Positions 51,457-60,636 of a stretch of 64,000 bases of DNA are shown one piece after another. The notes below the pieces were generated by a model, which saw only the letters and a list, made by a program, of their open reading frames with translations, did no database searches and had not been told where the DNA came from. The stretch lies in the NCBI RefSeq assembly GCF_001517085.1, contig NZ_LRAC01000120.1, positions 186,001-250,000 of the forward strand, written 5' to 3'. How positions within the stretch are numbered: position 1 is the first letter of the stretch; every line of letters starts with the position of its first letter. Origin of the DNA: Paenibacillus sp. DMB5 (GTDB lineage: Bacteria > Bacillota > Bacilli > Paenibacillales > Paenibacillaceae). The position numbers were made by a program, and so were the translations under genes.

Positions 51457-54272
51457 TTATTGAATAATCCGCTGCAGCTCGTCAATGGTTACCTCTGCCT
51501 CCGGATTAAATGCCTCAGAGCGCATATAGCTGGTAAGACTGGACAGGAATTGTCTGCCCTCCGGAGTCTCAGCAGCCTTAGCTGCATTCAGCGGACAAAT
51601 CAGCAGCCTGCTTTCACCAACACGGCATTCCAGCAGGAAGCCCAGCTTGTGATTACGCTCGAAGTTGTCGATGGTCTGGACAATCGGACTCCAGCTGTGA
51701 TCCGTACCATCCAGAATGAGTGATTTTGAATGTTCGATAATGTTCCACCAAGGATAAGTGGAGTGCTCTTCACTCGGGAAGCCCCCGAGCGCAGGATGAG
51801 CATTGTCAATCAGCAGCCCCATCGTGCCGACCGGCACAGGACGGTTCATACTCTCGGAGATAGAACGGAACATCGGATAACACCAGAAATCGGTGCTATA
51901 AAAGCCTTGAACCGCATTCTTCAGCGAATCCGGATCCGGCATCAGCAGGATGTCTGCCCCCTGCTCCAGCAGCGCCCGTGCTTCATCATCAAGCTCATGG
52001 TAAACATGCACTTCTTCAAGTCCGGTGCTGCTTAGTTCAGGATAGATCCAAAGATCATAGCTCTTGCGGATATCCGTGCCGGTGATCTGCAGACTCAGCT
52101 TAATGGAGGTCATTGCCTTAACATCCGGAAGGTCGAGCTTAAGCTGGTATAGTTCAAAATAATTAGCACCTGCCGGAATCTCTGCTGCCGCTGTTCCTTC
52201 GCTTAGTGTTCCGCTTTCAGCGGTCAAGGACCAGCTGAGCTCAAGCGTATCCGGAGTGCTGCTGCGGAACCAGCTGAGCTCAATGTCTGCCTGGAACGGT
52301 TCCCCGGAAACGTAGTTATATTTCGGGAAACGCGCGAGCAGCACTGCATCATTACAGAAGGTGCGCCATTCCTCCGGTGTAATCATGCCTTTGGAGTCCA
52401 TAAAAGCATCCAAAACGCCAACCAGTGCGGTGCCCTGACCGCTGAAATCCTGAAGATCCAGCAGCTGGAACCCGGCAAGCCGCTTGGTCCGGAAGCAGCC
52501 TCCAGCTCTTCCTTGTAGCAGGCAGCCGCAAGCTTGCCGGAAGCTGCAAAGTATTTGGCGGCAAGATGGCCGAGGCCGTTCTTTTCCAGGCGTTCACGGA
52601 AGACCTCGAAATTTTTGGCTTTGAGCGGTCCGCTGTATTTGGCAATTTCCTCAAAATCAGGGTAGGTCGCATATTGGCCGATCTCATGCGAGATGACCGG
52701 GATGTGCGGAATCCATTCTCCGGACGCATCATCAGCCTGTACGGTTTTGGCTTCGGTGCCGTACTGGATCTGAATTTCTCCTCCGGTTCCAGTTCCTACG
52801 TCCGCACCCGTTGCCATTGCAGGAGGTACGAACTGGTCGTCGTAATCCTTCAGCGTTCCCGGCACAGCAGTCTGAACATGGCCCAGCGGCGCATCACACA
52901 TTGCATAAGAGCCTCTGAACAGCCGGCTTCTGGAGAACCGTACCCCGCAGAAAAAGTCCTCGTGCTCCAGAATTTCCGGCACCCACTGGTGATTATTGGA
53001 GCCCTGTGTATAAAGCGGTCTGCTGTCAAATTCCTTGTATTCCTTCAGAATGGAATCTATTTTGGCTCTGCTGCCCCACAGCTCATTGCCGAGCGACATC
53101 ATAACAAAGGACGGATGGTTGCCGAAAGCCTGCAGAATGGCATAACCTTCGCTCACCAGATAATCCTGCTCCGCCTGATTATGGTTATCGTCTGACGGTT
53201 CAGTGACGGTACCCCAGAAGGGCAGTTCCGGTTCCATATAGATGCCCAGCAAATCTGCTGCTGTAAAAGCCGCCTCCGGCGGACAGCAGGTGTGGAACCG
53301 GTAGTGGTTAATGCCGTAGGATTTGGAAATGCCGAGAATTCTGACCCATTCTTCCACATCGGTCGGCGCATATCCGGTCAGCGGAAAGATCAGTCCGTCA
53401 TGCTTGCCGCGCAGAAAGGTCTTCTGTCCGTTAATGGCAAATTTATCGCCGTCCGCCTTGAACTCACGCAAGCCGAAGACCAGCTCATTGCGGTCTGCCG
53501 CAACGCCTTCCCCGGTACTGAGAGCCAGGCTCACATTGTACAGATTGGGTGCGAATTCACTCCACAGCAGCGCGTCAGGGCCAAGGCTGTATTCTACGTC
53601 AAAATCCCCCGGTGTGAGCACATACGTCTGTGCAGCCGCCACATGTCCGGCTGCATTCACAGCATCTCCGTTGAAGCTTGCAGCGGATACGGTCAGCACC
53701 CCTTCTGCACTGCCTTCAAGCTTGGCTGAGATGCGGAGCGAACGGGTTGCTACATCCGGAGTAAGCCGGATTCCGCTCAAATACGATTCAGCGAAGAACT
53801 GCAGCTCCATCCGGCCGGTGATGCCATTCCAGTTCGTCTGGGTATCCGGAGAGGTCATATGTCCGCCTTTGGTAGGGTATCCGGTGTTGCTGACACAGAC
53901 CGTAACGGTATGGCTCCCTGCCGGCAGGCGGCCCAAATCGTACACATGTGCAGTGTTCAGGCTGTCCCGGCTGCCGATTTCCTTCCCGTCAATATAAAGC
54001 GTTGTCATCCGTGTGCGCTCCAGATATAACCGGCATGACAAACCGGCCAGTTCCTCAGGAATTTCAATCTCTCTGGAATACCAGGCTTGTCCTTCGAACA
54101 AATATTCATCAGTCAGCGCGCTGATCAGAACCTCCTCGTTCTTGGGTCCTTTTCGGGCGTAAGAGGTCGTGCCCGGTAATTGGATAGTATCAGTGTAAGG
54201 CAATACAAGCCCCTTTTTGTCTCCATCCAGCTGCAGCTTCCATTCGCCTTCCAGCTTGATCATTGTCTGCAA
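51457..54272 (-). pseudogene. Glycoside hydrolase family 2 (beta-galactosidase-like), frameshifted
   Basis: A large GH2 enzyme of about 938 residues if one base is restored. The N-terminal sugar-binding domain opens MIKLEGEWKLQL and includes SCRLYLERTRMTTLYIDGKE. The TIM-barrel has FVMMSLGNELWGSRAK (acid/base Glu) and PVISHEIGQYATYPDF (nucleophile Glu). The frame breaks at 52493-52494 (GCTTCC for an expected GCTTTCC), between EELEAA and FRTKRLAGFQLLDLQD. The rest, to the stop at 51457, is a beta-rich tail (TEEW-like PEEWRTFCNDAVLLARFPKY onward). No signal peptide. Start is TTG 54272 or ATG 54263. Substrate unknown. Both catalytic residues precede the break. Confidence 0.8.
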
Positions 54273-54340
54273 GAATCCCACTCCCAATCGAATATTTCTG
54301 CTAATTTAATATAAATGATGAATAGTATAGTCCTGCATTA

Positions 54341-54369
54341 ATTATAGTCCTATATTTACATGTTATCAA
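54341..54369 (-). promoter_or_regulatory. Sigma-A promoter of the GH2 gene
   Basis: Minus strand TTGATA (54369-54364), 17-base spacer, perfect TATAAT (54346-54341). TATAGTCCT occurs twice on the plus strand (54326-54334 and 54343-54351), 17 bases apart, the second overlapping the -10: a possible regulator site. Confidence 0.7.
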
Positions 54370-54420
54370 TTTATATAATATTTATAATAACAACAATAAC
54401 AGATGCAGAAGATTGCTAAT

Positions 54421-54446
54421 AAGCCGTACGGTGATCCGTACGGCTT
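54421..54446. terminator. Hairpin after the oxidoreductase pair
   Basis: AAGCCGTACGG-TGAT-CCGTACGGCTT, a perfect 11-bp stem about 65 bases after the oxidoreductase stop. Its minus-strand T tract is short, so it may be a weak terminator. Confidence 0.6.
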
Positions 54447-54512
54447 ATAGGCAAATGTTTTTCATTTAGTTCTTGCCTTAATATCTCATTTAAAATCACA
54501 AGATATAGCGGA

Positions 54513-55508
54513 CTACGCACCACGCCGGTCAGCACCAAACACCAGGCCGGCCGATTGCTTCGCCTGTTCAACGATCTGCATAACCCGGCCGCTATGCTCC
54601 AGCATCTTGTTCACTGTATCCAGGTCTCCTTCACGGATAATCCTTTCAAAAGCCTTGAATTCATCATACATCCGGTGAGGATGATTCTTCCGGTCTATAG
54701 TCACGGACGGCTGTTTGCCCTGTACATATTCGAAGCTGTCAATCCCGTTAGCGGGCCCGGACATATGGATATATCCACGGGTCCCTTGAATGTTCACTCC
54801 ATTCTGCCCGGTGCTGTCTTTGGCCCCGATACAGACGCATTTGAATTCACCGTAGTCAAGCAGCAGGATGCCGGAGGTATCAATGCCGCGGTCCATATTA
54901 GCATGATAGAGCACCTTCTCCGGACTCCCGAAACAGCCGACTGCAAAATGGATATTATAAATATTGATATCCATCAGTGCCCCTCCGGACAGCTCCGGAT
55001 TAAAGGCAGGCAGCACCTCTCCGGCCAAAAAGGCATCGTACCTGGACGAATATTGGGAGTAATTGCATTCTACGATTTTGAGTTTGCCCAGCTTGGGCAA
55101 GTGCTCCTTCAGCAGCAGGTAATTGTTAAGATACTGATTGGAAATGGCCTCGGCCAGAACCAGCCTGTTCTGAAGGGCTAATTGCTGCAGCTCAAGGAAT
55201 TCTTCCAGATTCGAGGTGAACGGCTTCTCGCAGATCACGTGTTTGCCTCCCAGCAATGCCTCCTTGGCGTATGTGAAGTGCAGATGATTCGGAAGTCCGA
55301 TGTAGACTGTATCGACATCCGTATCCGCCAGCATCGCTTCATAGCTGTGGTAAATCTGCGGAATCCTGTGTTTCTTTTGCAGCAAAAGCAGCTTCTCCTG
55401 ATGTTCGGACTTGGAACAGATCGCCTGTATAGCAACCCCCGGTATATCCTGCACAAAGCTGAGCAGGTCCAGGACAATATTCCCCGCTCCGGCAATTCCG
55501 AGCTTCAT
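54513..55508 (-). CDS. Gfo/Idh/MocA-family oxidoreductase
   Basis: About 331 residues. The N-terminal Rossmann fold begins MKLGIAGAGNIVLDLLSFVQ, with the GAGNI dinucleotide loop. The EKP motif, which carries the catalytic-region Lys, is GGKHVICEKPFTSNLEEFLE (about 85-104). GGALMDINIYNIHFAVGCFG (about 174-193) matches the family region with the active-site Asp and His. ATG 55508 overlaps the upstream oxidoreductase stop by one base. It oxidises or reduces a sugar derivative with NAD(P). The substrate is unknown. Confidence 0.85.
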   Translation of the reverse strand: MKLGIAGAGNIVLDLLSFVQDIPGVAIQAICSKSEHQEKLLLLQKKHRIPQIYHSYEAMLADTDVDTVYIGLPNHLHFTYAKEALLGGKHVICEKPFTSNLEEFLELQQLALQNRLVLAEAISNQYLNNYLLLKEHLPKLGKLKIVECNYSQYSSRYDAFLAGEVLPAFNPELSGGALMDINIYNIHFAVGCFGSPEKVLYHANMDRGIDTSGILLLDYGEFKCVCIGAKDSTGQNGVNIQGTRGYIHMSGPANGIDSFEYVQGKQPSVTIDRKNHPHRMYDEFKAFERIIREGDLDTVNKMLEHSGRVMQIVEQAKQSAGLVFGADRRGA

Positions 55509-56527
55509 CAGCTGCACCCCTCGATCCCGCGTTCCATAATTTCCATGACGGCAACCGTTTCATCATCCCTGATTGTTTTTTCCCGGCCGTTCACAATCGC
55601 CTCATAGATGTCGTCATAGACCCGGGCATAATCCCCTCTGGCGGAAACAACCTTTTCTTCATGGTAGTTGCCCTCATCATCCAGATAAGTCAGCGTCCCG
55701 TAATGTTCAGGCGTATCCACCCCGAAATCGGCATGTCCCTGCGGCAGGTAAAATAATTTGAGGTGCTCTTCCTGGCGGTCTATCGAATGCTTGACGAATA
55801 CCCCTTTTTTACCGTAGACCACAAAGCTCGGACGTGCCTTCAGACGGAAAAAGCTCGATTTGACCGATACCTTAAGCGTGGAATAATAAAAGTCCAGATC
55901 AAAATAATCATTCATCCTGCCTGGCCCGAGCAGCTGCCGCACATCATAATGCACCCGGTCCGGCGTTCCGAAATAAGAGATCACCTGGTCAATGGTATGA
56001 ACGCCATGTCCGAACAGGTAGCTGCTATACCGGGAAAACTGCTTAACCGAATTCGGAGTCTCCGGCCGGTAATAGTCATAATTCATCTCAACCTCCAGCA
56101 GCTCGCCAAGCTTGCCCGATTCGATTACCGCTCTCGTGGTGAGGAAGTCTGAATCATAGCGTCTGTTCTGGTAACACTGGATAATCAGCTTCTTTTCCCG
56201 GGCATACTCAAAGATCGATTTTGCCTCCTCCGCGCTCATCATAAAAGGCTTCTCTACCAGCACATGTTTGCCGTGGTCAAGCGCCAGCTTGGCATACGAA
56301 TAATGCGAATCAATATGTGTGCATATCACGACCAGCTGGATCTCGGCATCGTTCATTACTGCTTGGATATCATCTGTATACAGAACGCCGGGAAGCTTGT
56401 CCCATTCTGCTTTGTGCGGATTGCGGGCATAAATGGTTTTTACCTTCAGGCAGTCCCGGTTCAGGGCAAACGGCAGGTGATAGCGGTTGGTGCTTTTGCC
56501 GTTTCCGATATAAGCGATTGTCAGCAT
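55508..56527 (-). CDS. Gfo/Idh/MocA-family oxidoreductase (YhhX-like)
   Basis: About 339 residues. It resembles E. coli YhhX: MLTIAYIGNGKSTNRYHLPF at the start, HIDSHYSYAKLALDHGKHVL, the VEKPFMMSAEEAKSIFEYAR motif (about 92-111), and FGHGVHTIDQVISYFGTPDR later. A further run GKKGVFVKHSIDRQEEHLK fits the family. ATG 56527 with GGGGG is preferred to the ATG two codons earlier. The stop overlaps the start of the second oxidoreductase, so both are made together. Divergent from an RpiR regulator that may control them. Confidence 0.85.
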   Translation of the reverse strand: MLTIAYIGNGKSTNRYHLPFALNRDCLKVKTIYARNPHKAEWDKLPGVLYTDDIQAVMNDAEIQLVVICTHIDSHYSYAKLALDHGKHVLVEKPFMMSAEEAKSIFEYAREKKLIIQCYQNRRYDSDFLTTRAVIESGKLGELLEVEMNYDYYRPETPNSVKQFSRYSSYLFGHGVHTIDQVISYFGTPDRVHYDVRQLLGPGRMNDYFDLDFYYSTLKVSVKSSFFRLKARPSFVVYGKKGVFVKHSIDRQEEHLKLFYLPQGHADFGVDTPEHYGTLTYLDDEGNYHEEKVVSARGDYARVYDDIYEAIVNGREKTIRDDETVAVMEIMERGIEGCS

Positions 56528-56673
56528 GTGCATTCCCCCTGTGGTCTTTTTCGTTTATTATAAAGGAACTTATTCAGGCGTAAAGAATCTGGAGGCAAAA
56601 CGGTACAAACGACCAAATCAATGTACCATGCCCCCTTCATGATTGAACAAAATGTTTATCGAGGTGAAAAGCA

Positions 56674-57540
56674 TTGAAGCTGCTGCGGCAATTATCAGAA
56701 ATGCCCCATTTTACAACTAACGAGCAGAGCATCGCAGCCTATATCCTGCGCCACAGGGAAAATATGCTGCAGCTTAACATACAGGAGCTTGCCAAAGCTA
56801 CCTATACGTCCCACTCGGCAATCAACAGGCTGACCCGTAAGCTCGGTTTATCGGGGTTTAAGGAGTTCACTCTCCAGCTTGCCCGCGAATTTCAGCAGCA
56901 AACCCAGATCCCCTCCAGTGTCGATCCGAATTATCCGTTTGGCTATGGGGAAACCGCGCTCCAGGTAGCAGGGGAAATAGCCGGACTAATGAAAGAAACG
57001 GTCAGCAGGGCTTATTCCTATCTGGACGATGAAGTCCTTGCACAGACAGCGGGTATGCTGGATCAGGCGAAAAGAATCTTTATGTATGCCTTGGGGGATT
57101 CCCAGATCCGGGCCAGGAGCTTTCAGAACAAGCTGATCAAAATCAACAAATATGCCGTAATTGCAACAGAACTGCATGAATGGGCATACCATACCGTTAA
57201 TCTGACGCCGGAGGACTGCGCAGTCTTTGTTACATACCACGGGAATTCACCGGTTTATTTAAAGGCAGCCCGCCACCTCAGGCAGCAGGGGGTCCCTGTT
57301 ATTACAATTACCGCTGCTGGTAACAGTGAACTGGCACAGCTTAGTACGCATTGTATCTGTGTACCTGATGACGAAGTCAAGCATGCCAAAATTGGAACCT
57401 TCTCCTCGCAGATGGCGTTTGAATATGTGCTGAATGTAATCTTTTCCTGTATCTATAAGATATCCTACAAGCATAACAAAGAGTCTGCCGAGCAGTCCCT
57501 AAACAGCCTTTACATCAATGAGCTAATGGACGGTCAGTAG
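56674..57540 (+). CDS. MurR/RpiR-family transcriptional regulator
   Basis: 288 residues. The N-terminal RpiR helix-turn-helix is LNIQELAKATYTSHSAINRL (about 34-53). A SIS sugar-phosphate-binding domain follows, with YALGDSQIRARSFQNKLIKI (about 133-152) and VFVTYHGNSPVYLKAARHLR (about 189-208). Start is TTG 56674 after GAGGTG. It is divergent from the two oxidoreductase genes with about 145 bases between, so it probably controls them in response to a sugar phosphate. Confidence 0.85.
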   Translation: MKLLRQLSEMPHFTTNEQSIAAYILRHRENMLQLNIQELAKATYTSHSAINRLTRKLGLSGFKEFTLQLAREFQQQTQIPSSVDPNYPFGYGETALQVAGEIAGLMKETVSRAYSYLDDEVLAQTAGMLDQAKRIFMYALGDSQIRARSFQNKLIKINKYAVIATELHEWAYHTVNLTPEDCAVFVTYHGNSPVYLKAARHLRQQGVPVITITAAGNSELAQLSTHCICVPDDEVKHAKIGTFSSQMAFEYVLNVIFSCIYKISYKHNKESAEQSLNSLYINELMDGQ

Positions 57541-57570
57541 CACGATCCCCGGCATCTGCGCTATCAAAGA

Positions 57571-57596
57571 AAACAGCAGCTTAGCGGCTGCTGTTT
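57571..57596. terminator. Terminator between RpiR and the convergent dehydrogenase gene
   Basis: AAACAGCAGC-TTAGCG-GCTGCTGTTT, a perfect 10-bp stem 30 bases after the RpiR stop, with A- and T-rich ends. Confidence 0.75.
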
Positions 57597-57637
57597 CTGT
57601 ATTACAGATACTCAGCCTTAGGCAAGCCGGGTAACAC

Positions 57638-58743
57638 TTAACCCTCATCCAATGCGGACAGGGAGACGCGGTAAAGCTTGTCATCCTCCTCCTGAGGACT
57701 ACCCCGCCCGTCAGTATTATTGCTGACGAAATAAAGCATGCCATCTGCAATCAGCACATCACGGACCCGGCCATATCCGGTTACAACTTTCCGTTCCCCG
57801 CCAGTTTCCAGATCAAATGCCAGTATGGCACTGCCCCGTAAAGCCGCTGCATACAGCCTGCCATCAGCATAAGCCATGCCGGACGGTGCCCAGGTCGTAT
57901 CACTGCCTGATGTGAATAACGGCGTCACCATACCATTCCTTTGTTCTTCCCCTTCGATAACCGGCCAGCCATAGTTCAGGCCCGGTTCAATTTCATTAAT
58001 CTCATCATGGCTGCGGTTGCCATGCTCACTTGCATACAATACACCGTCATCCGTCCAGGCCAGCCCCTGGGCATTCCTGTGACCGTAGCTGTAGACATAG
58101 GAATCTGCAAATGGATTATCCTCCGGCACTGACCCATCAAGTTCAGCCGCAGAATTTTGCCGCCCGGATTTCCGCGGTCCTGGGCAATCTCCGCTTCACC
58201 GGCATCACCTGCTGTGGCATACAGCTTGCCGTCGGGTCCGAGGGCAAGCCTTCCCCCGTGATGGACAGAGCCGCTTGGAAGCTTATCCAGCAGCAGCGCT
58301 TCCTCTTTCCAGATTCCGTTGTCGTGTCTAAGCGTAACAATCCGGTTGAACTGTCCTGAACTGTCAGTATAGGTGTAATAGGCATACGCCAGTCCCGATC
58401 CGGCAAAATCCGGATCAAGCGCAAGTCCCAGGAGACCGGCCTCAGAAGCGTCCGCCAGCTTCTTCTTCAGCTCAACCCGCTGCTTAACCGCAATCCCGTT
58501 GTCGATTTTCACGATGCCTCCTGTCCGTTCTGTTATATACAAGACAGCGCCGGATTTGGTGATTGACCAGGGAACTTCAAGATTAGCGGCAAGACCCTCC
58601 GGTTCAGATACTGAAACCGAAGGCGATTCCTGAACCGGATTCTCCTGCGCTGACGGCAGTGACAGTTGCGGTTCAACTGCTGCGGACGAGCAACCGGCGG
58701 TTATAAAGGCGGTCAGCAACGATAACAAACACATTTTTTTCAA
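57638..58743 (-). pseudogene. PQQ-dependent sugar dehydrogenase-like lipoprotein, frameshifted
   Basis: TTG 58743 after GAGGTG opens a lipoprotein signal (LLSLLTAFITAGCSSA). A soluble glucose dehydrogenase (GDH/YliI-like) beta-propeller follows: ANLEVPWSITKSGAVLYITE, EAGLLGLALDPDFA, GSVHHGGRLALGPDGKLYAT and then, in a second frame, DSYVYSYGHRNAQGLAW and NYGWPVIEGEEQ. The frame breaks near 58139-58141 after GGKILRLNL (one base missing, AACTT for AACCTT). Restored length is 368 residues. Family members oxidise sugars outside the cell or bind them. Catalytic His and Arg regions (GSVHHGGR, YGHRNAQG) survive in the two frames. Confidence 0.82.
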
Positions 58744-58859
58744 TACAATGCACCTCAGCTCTCCAGTTTGTGGGCTTCCTCCTGTCTGCTGACTGTATAT
58801 GTATTTATAAACGAATGCATGAGCCCTAACTCAAGGACCATTGCAGTGCTGCCGGCATT

Positions 58860-59216
58860 CTATTGTTCGTGCAGTTTGTCACGCTGGCTTCTGGGAAGCT
58901 TGGCGACAACGAGACTATAGGAATGGTCGATCATGTCATAGATCTCAGCAAGTGATAAGGAACCGTCGACGATAACGGTATTCCAGTGCTTTTTGTTCAT
59001 ATGATAGCCCGGCTTGACAGCCTCGAGCTGTTCACGCAGGTTCCCGGCAATGACAGGGTCGCATTTCAGATTGATCCGGCATGCTTCCTCCGTTCCCTCA
59101 TAAAGAAACGCGAACATTTTACCGCCCACCTTAAAAACCTCCGGTTCCGGACCAAAGGGATATTCCTTGACCGCCCCGTGCTTGCCCAGGCAATACTCAA
59201 TAATACTGTTTTTCAT
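58860..59216 (-). CDS. MmcQ/YjbR-family protein
   Basis: 118 residues of the YjbR (DUF419) family, small alpha/beta proteins with a double-stranded DNA-binding-like fold. It has GKHGAVKEYPFGPEPEVFKV, KMFAFLYEG and the C-terminal signature HMNKKHWNTVIVDGSLSLAE. The role is unknown. It is divergent from the ger operon and shares its upstream region. Confidence 0.82.
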   Translation of the reverse strand: MKNSIIEYCLGKHGAVKEYPFGPEPEVFKVGGKMFAFLYEGTEEACRINLKCDPVIAGNLREQLEAVKPGYHMNKKHWNTVIVDGSLSLAEIYDMIDHSYSLVVAKLPRSQRDKLHEQ

Positions 59217-59255
59217 CCCGGCACCTCTCCTGCTTTATTAATAAAATCCCTGTTT

Positions 59256-59286
59256 TGCATAAAATTCACTTCCCATGCGCAGTATA
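59256..59286 (+). promoter_or_regulatory. Sigma-G-like promoter of the ger operon
   Basis: TGCATA (59256-59261), 18-base spacer, CAGTATA (59280-59286). This fits the forespore sigma-G pattern (TGMATA and CATNNTA) with one mismatch. It lies 36 bases before the first ger gene, as expected for spore germinant receptors. Confidence 0.65.
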
Positions 59287-59322
59287 AATGATCAAAATGC
59301 TCTACCCGCAGGGAGGTTGTTT

Positions 59323-59535
59323 ATGGCTTGTGCAGCTGTCATTGTTATTTCAATTCTCAGCCTGATATTGCTCGCGTTTTTAGACTCCTTAGTGTATCAC
59401 GAAACTTTTCTTAATGCATTTTCCCTTTTGTTCAGCCGAAATCTTACAGATATACCTTTGGTATTAATGGGAGCTGCCATCGCCCTGTCCCTGTGGAGCG
59501 ATATCAGAAACAGGCAGAGCAGGAGGCGGAACTAA
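59323..59535 (+). CDS. Small two-helix membrane protein of the ger operon (D-subunit-like)
   Basis: About 70 residues from ATG 59323 (GGGAGG five bases upstream). Two membrane helices are visible (AAVIVISILSLILLAFLDSL and IPLVLMGAAIALSLWSDI). Its stop directly abuts the gerKB GTG. Small two-helix D proteins encoded in some Bacillus ger operons modulate the receptor; this position and size fit one, but sequence identity was not checked. Confidence 0.65.
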   Translation: MACAAVIVISILSLILLAFLDSLVYHETFLNAFSLLFSRNLTDIPLVLMGAAIALSLWSDIRNRQSRRRN

Positions 59536-60636
59536 GTGGCGATCCATTCAAAAGTTTCTCCTGGTCATACCTACTGCCTTATATTGGTCTATCTGCTGGG
59601 CACTTCAATCCTATTCGGCACTCCTCAGCTCGTTCCTGACACCTGGCTGGTGGAAATTGTAACACTTTTCTTCGCCAGCTTTCTATTTATCTTGTATACA
59701 GGTTTGATAGGTACAGGCAGAAATATAAGCTATTACGCTCTGCTGGAAAAAGCCTGGGGAAAAGCCGCAGGTAAGGCTTTGGTTCTCAGTTATACAGTGT
59801 ATTTCATTTATATTGCTGCGAGAAACCTTCGTGACATGATTGAGCTGGTAATGACTTCCCTTTTACGCTCCACTCCAGAGGATCTGCTTGTAATTCCGTT
59901 TGTCATACTGGTGGCTTATGCCTCGGCCGGGAGTCTGGCTGTGCTTGGGCGGTTATCCGTCCTTATTGCAGCTCTGATCATTCTGTTCTTCACTGCCTTA
60001 GGCATACTCCTCATTCTCAGCCATTCGGTTGACTTGGAACGCCTGCTGCCTTTATTTACGGGAGACTTCCGGAAAATAGCAAGTACAGTACTGGAAAATA
60101 CAATATGGTTTCCATACGGTGAAATGATTGTATTTCTTGTCTTTTTCCCGGCTATGGGACAAAAGCCTGAATTCCGCCGGACCGGTCTGGCAGCACTGCT
60201 GAGCGCCGGAGTGCTCCTCATTGCGGCTGATGTTTTACAGACGGCCACCTTAGGCAAGGAGAATATCAAATTCTCTTCCTTTCCGTTGCTGGACGCTGCA
60301 AGAATGATAAATATCTATAACTTTATCACCCGGATGGATGCACTGGTGGCGTTAATTATTATTTTTGGCGTTTTGCTGAAGTGCGCAATTTTCCTGGCAG
60401 CTGCGGTTAAGGGCGCCGGATATGTCTTCAAGAGTTCAAAACAAAAGGTACTGCTTCCCCTGTCCTTACTCATCGGAGCGCTATCCCTTCTGGTTACTCA
60501 GAACAGCGCAGAGCATATAAGCGAAGGATTGAATATTGTTATCTTTTGTCTCCATATCCCTGCACAATGTGCCATTCCGGCTGCTACTGCCCTATTAATC
60601 ATGCTCCGTAAAAGAAAGGGGAAACTTCATGACTGA
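59536..60636 (+). CDS. Spore germination receptor subunit GerKB-like (GerB)
   Basis: 366 residues, ten membrane segments, APC-like spore permease family. It includes YCLILVYLLGTSILFGTPQL, WLVEIVTLFFASFLFILYTG and YFIYIAARNLRDMIELVM-type helices. The GTG start (59536) follows AGGAGG at about ten bases. The end overlaps gerKA by eight bases. In the spore inner membrane GerB subunits bind amino-acid or sugar germinants. Confidence 0.85.
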   Translation: MAIHSKVSPGHTYCLILVYLLGTSILFGTPQLVPDTWLVEIVTLFFASFLFILYTGLIGTGRNISYYALLEKAWGKAAGKALVLSYTVYFIYIAARNLRDMIELVMTSLLRSTPEDLLVIPFVILVAYASAGSLAVLGRLSVLIAALIILFFTALGILLILSHSVDLERLLPLFTGDFRKIASTVLENTIWFPYGEMIVFLVFFPAMGQKPEFRRTGLAALLSAGVLLIAADVLQTATLGKENIKFSSFPLLDAARMINIYNFITRMDALVALIIIFGVLLKCAIFLAAAVKGAGYVFKSSKQKVLLPLSLLIGALSLLVTQNSAEHISEGLNIVIFCLHIPAQCAIPAATALLIMLRKRKGKLHD

